From Epiperipatus broadwayi (Eukaryota; Onychophora; Udeonychophora; Euonychophora; Peripatidae), in contig JAQFVV010000277.1 in the NCBI GenBank assembly GCA_028023455.1, forward strand, positions 622,001-686,000: a DNA stretch of 64,000 nt. Direction: 5' to 3'. Position numbers and translations under genes: made by a program. Within the stretch, counting starts at the first letter, position 1; each line of letters opens with the position of its first letter. This document shows, piece after piece, positions 35,269 to 46,318 of this stretch. Below the pieces are notes generated by a model, which ran no database searches, was not told the origin of the DNA, and was given only the letters and a program-made list of their open reading frames with translations.

Positions 35269-35556
35269 TTTCCACACACACATATATAATCATTGCTCAG
35301 TTTTATATTAAGATAGAAAATCTACAAACTTTAATGAACAGGCTTCAATACTCTCCAACTCTTCAGCTATCTGTATCACCGAAAATCTGGTGACGGAATG
35401 CTCAGGATTAGATTGAGCATTCCATCAACAGATTTGCAGTGATATGGATGGCTAAAGAGTTGGAGAGTGGAGAAGATTGAAGCCTGTCCATTAAAGTTTG
35501 TAAATTTGCTATCTCAATATAAAACCGAGCACAGATTATATATATGTGTATGGGAG

Positions 35557-35619
35557 ATGATGATTTGGACCAACTGATGAAAGCTGGTTCAGCATAAAAT
35601 ATGTATATTGGAGATCATT
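35557..35619 (+). pseudogene. hammerhead ribozyme, family 2, nearly intact
   Basis: GGACCAA, CUGAUGA, stem II AAGCUG/CAGCAU with one A-A mismatch, AAAA in place of GAAA, U, AUGU loop, AUA, UUGGAGAUCAUU. The single loss of the invariant G before AAA is expected to impair catalysis; everything else is as in the intact copies. Confidence 0.6.
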
Positions 35620-35751
35620 TATCTTATTTTGCATGTATGTGGTCAAGTGTATAGGTTATATGGAATAGAGTGGATCACTGTTGGGAGCTTGAAAATTTGG
35701 GTTCAAATCCCTTTTAATTACATCTAAATAAGCATAGGCAAATACCTATTT

Positions 35752-35900
35752 ACTAACCAATATCAGATGGTTAACTGATTTAATTAGTGCTGTTCATCTT
35801 AGAAAAAGATCTTAAACCTGATTTAAATCGTGAAAAATTTTTAAGTTTATGTGCCGAATTCGAACCCAAGTCAACTATATAGTACTATATATATATGTAT
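35752..35900 (-). repeat. SINE family 6
   Basis: Matches 51378-51535: TTACTAACCAATAT, GATGGTTAACTGA, a region ending TTTAAGT/TTTACTC and a minus-strand B-box-like GGGTTCGAATTC (complement of about 35857-35868). The A box is uncertain. It directly adjoins the family 2 palindrome. Confidence 0.5.
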
Positions 35901-35979
35901 GTTATCATGCACTGTGAAGATCCTATATATACATATGTAAAGACTGAGAACATCATGTATTTAAATATTATATAAAAAC

Positions 35980-37860
35980 ATTATATTGACATTGAGTTAA
36001 TTTTGATGTCCCATAGTTTGGATCTGCAAATCTGTAATTGACGTGATCATAATTTTCTGTGATTCGGGAGATAGTATTCCGTTTTTCAATCAATATACTG
36101 ATCAAATATTCAAAACTCAAAATTAGTAGTAATAAAAAAGAAAAACCATTTAATTGTCTATCAAAAAATTGATTGAACTGTCTTCAATTTTAAAATATTT
36201 TATATTTTACTTTATTTGCATGTTAAAACATTTATTTGATAAAATAAAAAACTTTAATAAATGTACGCCACAGCCAGGTTGTCGGAATTATTGAACGTCC
36301 GATGGTCTGTTCGAAAATAACAATGACAATTGTCATTTTAAATAAAGAAAAGGATAGAAGATCAATATTTCTGAAAAAAAAAAAAAACATTTTTATATCC
36401 TAAAAACGAGAAATGTTCATTGATTTTTTTTTAAAAAGAAAAATCAATGAAAATGTCATAAAAGGATTGCACGGGAGCTTAGCGATGACAATTAAATGTA
36501 TATCGGTAATAGTTCCAATCACTTATCAGTTATAAATTTTCATAAGTTATAAAAAATAAATCAGTCTCTAAATAGCGCTCTGCAGGGTGCAGCCCTTTTC
36601 AACCCCCCCCCCCCCGATTTCTTCTATATATATATATAAATCAATTATTTAACAACGTTTAACAATTCAGCCAATCAAATCACCTGTATTATACTCTTAA
36701 ATCAATTTTGAAGAACGATTTAATTGGTTGAATTATTCAATGTTATTTGAATTATTGACATCTATTATTTCCGTTGAGCTCTTTACATGTTTGAATCATA
36801 TATATAATGAAAACTTTAAAGGAAGTGATTAAACACTCCATTCACTGTTTGTAGTATAAAATTAAAGACGTAATTGAGATATTTTAATCACAGATACAAT
36901 TGAAAAGCTTCTATTCTGACAAGATGTATTTTGCTCACAAAATTATGTTCTTAAGTTGATCTACATTGGAATTTCAAAAAAAAAAAAAAATGACATGATG
37001 ACGTTTCTGTAAATTAGCCAGTAATATTTTAACCAACAATGACTTTTCTATCTTCAAACATACTTATATAATACAATAAATTAATGTTATTAAAATTTGT
37101 AATAGTCAATAACAAGTGGAGATAAAAAATATCCAATAAAAGAGAGATTGACAACTCCTTTAAGATGTTAATATAGAATTAAATCAACATTTCACATAAC
37201 TTAGTCTAATGTTTTCAAAGAACCAATTACCCACCTTTAATATGGTTTATATTTTCTTTTACAAAACTAGGCTTTTATATATATATATCCATGCATTCAG
37301 CAAATGAATATTCAAAAATGGTATATGTGCGACTCTTTATCCTTCAACAGCTTAAAATTTCAGTTATTCTTTCTGGTTAACAATTTTTATAATATTTAAC
37401 ATTTGATTTTAATATTATATCTTTATATTAATTAGAATTCAGTAAATTGGTCAGGATTACAACAAAAAGCATTCTAAAAACATATTTAAACTTTGCAAAT
37501 ATTGAAAAAATAATAATAAAATGAATATTGAATGAGATCATTGAACTTTTTCTGATTAGTCAATATAAAGACAGCCAGCCAAGCCAGTGAAAACAGAAAA
37601 TTAAATGAAATTTTTGTTGATTGAACTTTATCTTCAAAACCTGAATGAAATAATTTTATTTTAAAATTTAAAAGTGCATTTATAATTTTTAAAATCTCTA
37701 AAGGTCTGTATTTTCATGTTTGAAAAAGTTATTGATCTGATTCAAAATGCTTTACAATTTTACTGATAATAGTTTTGTTTTTGCTATTACAATTTTAAAA
37801 ATAAAACATATGTATAAAATGAAAGTGTAATCATGTATACTTTTGTTTATAAATAATTTA
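35980..37860. other. no supported gene; small palindromes and a poly-C run
   Basis: Holds a short frame at 36261 (MYATARLSELLNVRWSVRK then stop) with less AT-biased codons than its surroundings but no splice or other support. Also a palindrome AATGACAATTGTCATT near 36331, a hairpin built on TTCATTGATTTTT near 36417, and a C run at 36603-36615. Confidence 0.4.
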
Positions 37861-37884
37861 TAATGGCTGGGGTGGATGAGTCTT

Positions 37885-39803
37885 GCCGTATCTGCCATAC
37901 AAGGGTGCCACCAGGTCATTCGAACCTGAAAAATTTATATAGTAGGCAGATACTTATTGTTACGATCCAATTTTTTAAATAAATATGGCCGAATTGCCCC
38001 AGTTACTAGCTCACGGAGCAGCAGAGATAATATTTTTTTTTAATTTTAAAGAAATAAAGATAATAAAAAATAAGAATAAGCCACTGCCAGATTAACAATA
38101 CACAGAAACATTTATTTTGCACATGTATAAAATTCAGAATTATTTATTTTAATATAACTTTTACTTTAGAATTTAATTTGCATTTTAACTTTTTATTTTA
38201 GAAGTTTGCACAGATGAATTAATTAATATTTTATTAGAGTGTCAAGTATGGATAGACTACATAGATTGCACTTGAAAAAAAAATTCTATGTCTCTTATTT
38301 AACCTTAGGCCAAAAGTTCACAGTCAAACTAATGCCAATCTGACTGATATATCGATGTATTCAATGCAACATGAATACAACAGCACAATACCGTACTATC
38401 AGAAATGTACATCTGAACAGCATGGTTATAGAAGAAATTGTCCCTCATCCAGTACAGGAATGCTACGTCTGTCTGATGAGAAGAACAATACAAAAAAAAC
38501 TCCATAGGAAGGGATTGCGGTCCTTTTTGCCGACTTACGATCCCATTCCATAGGCTAAAGGGATGATCCAAGGAGCAGGGAATATCATCTGTCTCTGATG
38601 GTCAGTAAGAAATGGGCCTATTTTGCCCAAGTGCAGCATATAATGTGATCCTGCATGTAGCGGATCTTCATCTTACATTTACTAATTACACCAATACATC
38701 CAACCCATTAATCCAATTTAACCGCGAAATAAATAACCTAAAATTAACCCTCCCTTAATTAAACTAACATAACTTTATGATCTATGCAGCCACCCCCACC
38801 CAATTTAAATTTAATATGATTTAAAAGTTTTAGTTTAACAAAAAAAAAATCATAATAAATAAATTAATGGAAATGATTTAAAAAAAATACATTCAATAAA
38901 AATAATTATTAATAAATAATTTAGTTTGATCAGATAGGAAGTTATATTTCTATTTAAATATTGGAAATATTTATATTTAATGTTCATGAATTATATATAT
39001 AGTTCTTACAGTTTAAAAGTCCATTCTTTTTAGTTGCTTGTAATTTGGATCCCTTTGTTTCTAATTCCCACGATGTCCTGGGGAGACCGGTATGCTGTTT
39101 GCCATTCTATTGGTAGTCATCCAGAGGTCCTTTGCTGTAGCTGGTATAGTTCTTTGCAGGATTTTATTGCAGGATCCTGATGTCCTGGGGGTCTGCAATA
39201 TAGGAAAACGATATTTCATTTTTTGTTTTAGAAAAACAGGAGGGATAGAAAGTCCGTCTTTTCAATCCCTTCTCATTCAACTCTCCCAGACTTAACACAT
39301 ATAGCACACATAATTTTATTTCCAATCTTTTCCTTTTTATATTAAAATTGTGGATTGAATGAACATGATGTCATGATGATGATGATTCTTTCACTGTGGT
39401 CCATTTCCTGAGGGATTTTTTTATTGGCTATTCTGTTTTTCTCTCCTATCTGACCTTTAATTATAAATTTTGAGATGCCCAAAGGCTAGTTTGCTTTGAC
39501 TAATTAAAGATAATCATTTCCATTTTTAGCATTTTTACACAATCGGATTAATTAAATTTTGTATATTTTTAAAGATATATTTTTAACTTTTAAGTTTTTG
39601 TTGAAAATTTTGTTTTAAAATACTTTTTTTTTTTTAATAAAGTTTTCTTTTAATAATTTTTTCATCTGTGCAATTTTATATATATGAGTTTAGATGACTT
39701 TTAATTTTCAATTTTTAAAAACAAATTTTTATATGTGAACTTTTTCTTTTTACTTTCTAATTTTATTTATTATAATAATGTAACAGCATGTGTGCCCATT
39801 ATA
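37885..39803. mobile_element. LTR-like element 3, relative of element 1
   Basis: Aligns along most of its length to 7785-9948: opening double stem, GCTCACGGAGCAGC against GCTCAGGGAGTAGC, AATAAGCCACTGCCAG, TGATATATCGATGTATTCAATG, GATAGGAAG blocks, GGAAAACGAT, TCATCTGTGCAATTTTATATAT and a right end with TGTGCCCATTATA. The terminal TGTAAC is lost and many indels are present, so it is older than element 1. Opposed 80- and 60-codon frames near 38329-38571 have no family match and are broken in element 1. Confidence 0.6.
37888..37953 (+). other. covarying double-stem structure, copy 3
   Basis: Outer stem GTATCTGCC (37888) with GGCAGATAC (37945), nine perfect pairs. Inner hairpin CAGGT (37912) with ACCTG (37924). 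ACAAGGGTGCCA lies between. Compared with copy 1 the inner stem has changed from CTAGG/CCTAG to CAGGT/ACCTG with pairing kept. Confidence 0.6.
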
Positions 39804-39809
39804 AATTAT

Positions 39810-40690
39810 TATACAATTATTGTGTAATAATAATCATAGATATTTAATAAATAAGGCAAAAAATTTTCTCTCAGTTATCTCCCAAGTGATTTTGAAACCA
39901 GAGAACAAAGAACTTAACAACATCTATTTAGAGGCAGAATTAGAGTACTTCAAAGTTACCAGTGGCTGGAGAATAGTTTTATCTTCAAATTTTTTTGAAC
40001 TAATAAATCAGTATATTTTAATTCCAGTTTCTGCTATTAAACTAAGGTGTGTGTGTGTGCTATAGTTGCTAAAGAAAGTGAATGCCAAACAGTTCTATCT
40101 ATAAGCAAAAACATTCAGGTGAATAAATAATAAATTAAACATTTTAAAATTGAGAGCAGATTCAGAAATAACAAAATCATTATATAGAATTTCAGATTCC
40201 ACCAAAGCTGCATATTATTCCCTGATACTTTTTTCTGCTAACTGCAACCAAATGTTACATACCAGCTTACTATTTTCAAATTTTATTTAGTTATATCATT
40301 GCATCTCTCATCTCAGCTATATTACCTCTCTGCTCAGTTTAAACTTTTCAAAATAAAATACTTAAATTTACTCTCATCTGTTTATAATGTCTCACTTTTG
40401 ACTATTCTATAGCATTTGTTAATGTTTTTTTTTACACTTGATGAGAAAAATTTGAACTAATGTATATATTTATTAATAATAAATATCAATAAAAATAGTT
40501 AAATGTCAGTATAGTTCAGAGAAAATTTTAAGGAATTTGGGTTTCAAGCAAAGTGAAAGAAGGGATGGGGTTTCAAGTAAAGAGAAAGATTTTTCATTGA
40601 ATGAAATATGGACATTCTGCTTTTATTGAAAATCATGTTATAGTATAATTTATTTATATTATTTTTTAATTCAACTATAAATTATTTTCT
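39810..40690. other. AT-rich stretch with no supported gene
   Basis: An 81-codon plus frame at 39820-40065 has ordinary local composition and no recognisable motif. No element ends were found. Confidence 0.45.
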
Positions 40691-40702
40691 TCTTTTCTGA
40701 AC

Positions 40703-40798
40703 TAATAAATGACTGTTAATGAACACATGTAGATTTTTAAATATTCAGCTTTAAAAATCTATCTTTTCTGTGTATGTTCATTAATAGTTGTTTATTAT
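40703..40798. repeat. hairpin, arms about 37-45 bp
   Basis: TAATAAATGACTGTTAATGAAC then AGATTTTTAA on the left pairs imperfectly with TTAAAAATCT and GTTCATTAATAGTTGTTTATTA on the right. An AT-rich palindrome at about 40950-40995 (AAATTGAATTTTTA/AAAATTCAATTT) follows. Possibly small foldback elements. Confidence 0.55.
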
Positions 40799-41361
40799 TT
40801 TAATTTTGCAAAATTAAATTAATTATTTGTTTTATGATGAATATATAATGTTTAGATTAATATTGTATTCAACAATTTTTATTTTTACCCAGAAAATAAG
40901 TCAAATGCAAATGTTCTAATGTAAACAGAAAATTCGTAATGAATTTTTTTTGAAAATTATAAATTGAATTTAAAAATTCAATTTATAATTTTTTAAAAAA
41001 TATTTCTATATATAATACTCATAAAACTATAAAGTTGTTTTCATAAATGATGAAAATCAATGTTTTTTTTAAATAAATGGAACATGCAACATCAAATTCA
41101 ATATATTCTTTTTCTGTCACCACAACTGTGCAACCCAATGTAAGTTTTAGTAACTAACAGTAATGTATAGGCTGAAGTCATGTGTAGAGTTATGTAATAT
41201 TTTTGTTAAATCCAGTTATATGAAGAGAAATAATCATTTCATTTCCAGTATGATTTGACTTCTTCAAAAAATAATTATTGATGGCATTCAGCATTGATTA
41301 TTCTACTTGTATGTTTAATTTTACTTCACAATTATATTCATATTATATATGTGTGTGCATG

Positions 41362-41486
41362 TGTTCTGCATGGTTTGGCATAGAGTGTCCAACTTGAGAT
41401 TGGGAGTTCTCAGGATTGATTCTTGCACTCGCAGTTTTGGCATTCAAACATCTTATGAACTCCTGAGCAATAAAGCCATAAACCTT
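41362..41486 (+). repeat. SINE family 3, single unit
   Basis: TGCATGGTTTGGCATAGAGTG, a B-box-like GGATTGATTCTTGC, CAGTTTTGGCATTCAAAC, TTATGAACTCCTGAG and CAATAAAGCC. The same order occurs in each unit of 60460-60850. The A box is shortened by a deletion between GGCATAG and AGTG. Confidence 0.6.
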
Positions 41487-41795
41487 TTTTTCCCATGTAT
41501 CTCATTCATTTGCTTTGATTGGTATTTTCTCTTTTAAATGAATTCATTTTACAGCATATTATATTAATTTAAGTAGTATCTATATTGGAGCATATTTTAA
41601 AATATCTGCATTAAATCTTAAATGTTGTATATCTATTGAGATTTTATCCTAATTAACAAGAGATGATGCTGTTCACTTAAATAACGGAGTCTTTATATGA
41701 AAGCTTTTTGTTAATTTTTAATGCAATTTGATATTTGAGAAAAGATATTTATTGGTAGCATTTAGCATCAACTGTTTAATTTTTTATGTTTAATC

Positions 41796-41826
<31 letters not shown>

Positions 41827-42035
41827 TGATATACACACAATTTTATTCACATTACTATAATAAAATAATACTATATGTAGCTGTTCCTGCAAGTTATATA
41901 CATGAAATAATAATACATGAGTTATCAACAGCACTATCACAAAAATATGACTTTTTACAACCAGTTATACTATTGAATTTGAACAATTTTAGTTTAATTA
42001 TAAATTTATTAACACATATTGATTACATAAGTAAT

Positions 42036-42217
42036 ATTTACTAAGGCAATAAACCTCAAGAGTATGTGCTTGAAAATGCGTAGGTAGGGACCTCTACAGG
42101 TTTTAACCACAAGCTTACTCTTTTCTTCCAAAGAGTAAGCTTGTGGTTAAGACCTGTAGAGGTCCCTACCTTTGCATTTTCAAGCACATGTTCTTGAGGT
42201 TTATTGACTTAGTAAAT
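42036..42217. repeat. long near-perfect hairpin, 88-nt arms, 6-nt loop
   Basis: Arms 42036-42123 and 42130-42217 pair with about six mismatches; the loop is TCTTCC. Words in the arm include CAATAAACCTCAAGA, TGTGCTTGAAAATGC, GGTAGGGACCTCTACAGG and AACCACAAGCTTACTCTTT. No other copy was noticed in the window. If transcribed it would give a long dsRNA hairpin, a possible Dicer substrate; a foldback MITE is the alternative. Confidence 0.9.
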
Positions 42218-43339
42218 TTTAGATTAAATATATTTTTCACATGATAACTAATTTTTAAAAATGGTTATGAGATTTTAACATCATGATATTTTCTTCATGT
42301 TCCATTTGCAAATGAGAAATTAAACATATGGGGCAAATTAAATTTGAGTAATTTAAACTATATTTACAAAATTAAAGTTTAACTTACTAAAACTATAATT
42401 ATCTCCATTTCTACAGTATCTACACAGGCAACAATACTATATCCGTTTTAAAAAATTTCCAATATTACTAATCTTTTAATCAGTGCTGCCTTCTTTTTGA
42501 ACATTTTTATGAAATCGTTCAAAAGATATTACAATTTTGACGCATTTTAATATTGCAAATTACCAAAGTTTTCAAAACAAGTACCATAAAGCAAAAAATT
42601 CTTAGCATATATAATTCTTCACACAAAAAAAGAAAATCGTGCAAGATTCATCATGATTGGTGCACTATATGTTGAGTTATTAAATAAAACAAAAAAATAA
42701 ATAAACTTTCATGTTTATATAGAAATAAGGACATATAAAAATATTCTTTTCATTTTAACAATCCTGTGAATATATAACATTTCTGAAATAATAAATTTTA
42801 TATGTGCATAGTATAAGAATTCTTCATAAGTTACATCTTCAAAAAGTCATTGGAATAATATTGCAAATAACACACTGCTCTCAAAAACTTATATGGATAA
42901 TGGTTCATGGAATCTTGTTATTTAATTTGCTTTTTAATTATTTAGTTAATTATATCAAGCATCAAACAAGTTTACCAACTTGCTTTATTCACTGCTAACA
43001 GTGCTAATATTTTTCTGCAGTCATCTGTTTCTACTTTATCTCGATGGCTATTTCAATTATTATAATCGTTTGATTGAATAATAAGAGTGTCTGGTGAATA
43101 AAAGATTTTTGATCTGATATTGCTTAAGGAATATTTGGCTCAATGATTGGAGTTATTATATATTTTTCTTATTGATTATCAAATATTATTTAACCTCATG
43201 AGCATTTATGTCTTTCAGGTTGATTTCTCTATATGAGAAGATGGAATAAGTAGGTAATAAAGTCCGATATTTTTCTACTGTAGACTTTTTTATTAGCATC
43301 TCAATATTTAGAATTATGTCATAAATCTTAATGAGAATT

Positions 43340-44335
43340 TTTATTCTAATGCAATGGTTGAGTGACAGCTTAAGTCCATAAACCATGTTTCTAGTAATTA
43401 AATGGTAGTAGAGATTAAAGTTCACGAATAATGATTTCAATGATAGGATGGGATTCTTGATCTCATGGTCCATAAATCATAGCTCCAGTGCAATAATAAC
43501 AGTCCTGGAGTTCAAAATCCATGAATCACAAGTCAGTTGTAATGGCAGATTCTGAAACTCAAAGTTCATAAATCATAACTCAGTGGTAAAATGGCAAGCT
43601 TTAAATCATGGCCCAGTGAAAGGAAGATTCTGGAATTTAAGGTTCATGAATCATGGTTTCAATGATAAAGTGACAGTCTTAAATTAAAAATCTGCAAATC
43701 ATGGCTCAATGATACATGGCAGAATCTAAATATCAAGTTTCATAAATTATGACATTGATAGAATAAAAGATTCGGAACCCCATGGTTTATAAACTGTAGC
43801 TCCAGTGCTAGATTGATAGCCATGGAGTTCAAGGTCTATGAATCATAGCTCAGTAATAATGGCAGACTTTGAAGCTCAAGGCTTATGAATCATAGTTTTC
43901 AGTAATAGAGTGGCAGGTTCAAGACTCATGATCCATGACTCACTGAATGGCAGACATTGGAAGTGAATGATCATGAATCATTTCTATGATAAAGTTGAGT
44001 GCCAGACTCTAGAGCTCAAGATCAATGATAGAATGTAAGATTCTGGAGCTCATAGTTTAGAATTATCATTCCAGTGCTCTATAGAGTATCAACCTTGAAG
44101 TTCATTAATTATGGCTCAGTGATAGTGGAAGACTAAGGAGTTTGAGGTTTGTGAATGTTTCAGTTGTTGAATAACAGATTCAAGGTCCATCAATTATGGT
44201 CCAATGAATGATAGCCTCTGATCTCAAGATTCATAAATTGTTTTAGTAATAGTCCTGAAGCTCAATGCTATGAATTATGGGTCAGTGATAGATGACAAAC
44301 CCTATAACCATGGTCCATAAATCATGACCCTGCCT
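43340..44335. repeat. degenerate tandem array, 40-50-bp units with a longer super-period
   Basis: About 20 variants of a unit built from GGTTCATGAATCATGG, CTCAGTGATA, GAATGGCAGATTCTGG and AGCTCAA. A distinctive variant, CATGGTCCATAAATCAT then AGCTCCAGTG, recurs near 43465, 43780, 44048 and 44306 (about 315, 270 and 260 bp apart), which suggests higher-order repeats. Units are 65-85 percent alike by eye. Non-coding. Confidence 0.75.
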
Positions 44336-45096
44336 ATCACTTCAGGAACTGAAATCTTTTATATACTCCCTAGCAATAAACCATTCAATTGCTAAAGATT
44401 CATGTAATTTAACAAGGTTGTTTTAAAAAAATACAGATAGAATGCTATTCACCCAGTTTGCATTTTGGCATCATCTACCTTCCAGACAAAATTATGGGAT
44501 ATCCTTCATATTTTTATGAGCACCAGGTTTTATTATTTTAGTGAGAGTTATGTGAAATTTAACTTGAATACATTCACATACATTTAAATAAACTAATATT
44601 TATATACATTTTAAAATATAGAAAAAGCATATTTAAGTAGATACTATAAAGAAAACCAAGTTGCTATTTTGGGTTTTCATTAGTCATATCTTTCCCATTA
44701 GTACAAAAAATTTACACTTTGCAAATGGAACAGAGGTAATTAAAAGAGAGAGGACATTTCTAAATCAGATAAAATTTATACAGCTTTTAAAAATAAACTT
44801 TGCTGAAGCAAGAAAAAAAGGTAGGGGGCTAATCAATAAATGTAATTATTGTATAAAAATATTAAGAATGTATGTATATCATATGATTACAATCTATTGT
44901 GAAAGTGCCAAAATTACTATGCATGAACCTATGACAACATCCTCCTCAGATAAACTTCTTAATGAATATTACTAATCATTTTTAGACTAGAAATTATCTT
45001 GCCATGTATAGCTCAAATATAAACTTTAAACTTTGACTAAAGATAAAAATATCTATTATTATTAAGCACAACCATATGGAATAATTATTTAAACTA

Positions 45097-45203
45097 TATA
45101 ATTTTCATTTTACTACATCTTCTCTCATCACATGAATAAAGATAACTAAAAAGATGTCTTTATTCATATGATTAGAGTAGATGTTTGTAAAATGAAAATT
45201 ATA
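45097..45203. repeat. imperfect hairpin, arms about 48 bp
   Basis: TATAATTTTCATTTTAC, CATCTTCTCTCATCA and ATGAATAAAGA on the left pair with TCTTTATTCAT, GATTAGAGTAGATG and GTAAAATGAAAATTATA on the right. It ends 20 bp before the mariner-like end at 45224. Confidence 0.65.
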
Positions 45204-45223
45204 AGTATGTATTTCCAATATAT

Positions 45224-45480
45224 GAGGGGGTACCCAAATTTAACCACAATTTTATAATTAAAAAATGTTCATTAACTTTTGAATATTATAAATTTAACCT
45301 ATTTCAAATTGCTGTCCATTTGATGTAATACATTAGTTTAATTATGTTTTTTTACTTTTTGAAGTAGTCGGAAACCATTACAAAATGATGCATCTTAATA
45401 CCTGCCATGTAAATATGACTGCAAGATATGATGGGTTATGCTGAATATAATTAAAAATTGTTTTTCACACTCAATGCTTT
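45224..45480 (-). mobile_element. possible mariner-like transposon end
   Basis: GAGGGGGTACCCAAATTTAACC followed by an AT-rich stretch resembles the terminal repeat of some mariner elements of invertebrates. The minus-strand translation has short pieces that could be a decayed transposase C-terminus (a HHFVMVSDYFKK-like stretch), but I would not rely on it. No partner end was found; the PLE follows downstream. Confidence 0.3.
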
Positions 45481-45792
45481 GTAGGTGATGCTTTGTTGTG
45501 GTGAAGTTCTCACTCCTTACATTGCCACAAAATGGCAGATTTACATTTTACTGCATCATGAAAACATTTCAGAACTTGCAGATAAAATGTGTGTTCATTA
45601 TAAATTAATTCTGAGAGAAAAATACTGTTTGCATTAAAAAAGGAAAAATCAGCATTGACTTAACATTGGACTTCACTTGTCATGCTTTTTAGGGATAAAG
45701 TGAATTTAACACTTCCATTATCCATGTGTAAACTCAAGAGCAGCTTGCTTGTAATTTGTTTCAAGCATTGCAACTGTTTTCCTGTTGTTTTT

Positions 45793-46318
45793 CTAAAAGA
45801 AAACAGAATTCAGTGTTTTCCTGAATGTTTGTGATAATGGTGTTTTAGTTGTATTTATATATTGGACTATCATGTGAAGAGCTTCTTTAAATTTTCTTCT
45901 TTGTACTTTTTCTTCTCTATCCAATATTTTTATATTTTCCCAATTGAACATATGTTCATTGGTACATACATGGTCTGCTACCTTAGACACATCTGTTTTC
46001 TCTCTCTAATCATCAGTTTGTGTTCTTGTAAGTGCTTTTCAATGAGATGACTGGTCTCACCATTATATATTTTTTCATATTCACATGGTATTTCATAGAT
46101 GCAGTTTTTTTTTTTTAGCATTTCAAGTTTACACTTTGTAGATGTTAGAATTTCTCACAGTGTGGTATGGCTCTGGAAATCTGTTCTGATGTTATACTGA
46201 TTGCAGATTTTCTTTAATTTGTTTGCTATTTTTGGTATGTATGGGTACACTACAGTACCAATAATTATTTTTTTATGGTTCTTTTTGTTGTCTATTTAAT
46301 GTTTTCTTAATACCAGCT
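45793..46318 (-). pseudogene. Penelope-like element, C-terminal (GIY-YIG) fragment, minus strand
   Basis: Minus-strand translation begins AGIKKTLNRQQKEP, continues through YWYCSVPIHTK and CIYEIPCEYEKIYNGETSHLIEKHLQEHK, and ends with the frame at 45990-45793 (MSKVADHVCTNEHMFNWENI). GETSHLIEKHLQEHK is the GIY-YIG endonuclease region typical of Penelope-like elements. Stops and frameshifts occur between pieces. The fragment lies head-to-head with the plus-strand copy and overlaps it near 46311-46318. It keeps a CEYEKI segment that the plus copy has lost. Confidence 0.8.

Larger units (their letters stand above)
35085..35735. repeat. head-to-head inverted pair of family 2 repeats
   Basis: 35085-35405 (minus) and 35406-35735 (plus) meet at GGATTA/GATTGAGC, giving a palindrome of about 650 bp. 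Each half has body, ribozyme and tRNA-like head. B boxes are the complement of GGGGATTTGAACG (35113) and GGGTTCAAATCCC (35699). The halves differ at many points, so the pair is old or was made by two different copies. Confidence 0.7.

Noticed and set aside
44661-44975. 104-codon plus-strand open frame
   Set aside because: Composition matches the local AT-rich background, and no domain, splice or polyadenylation context supports it. Chance frames of this size are expected in 64 kb.
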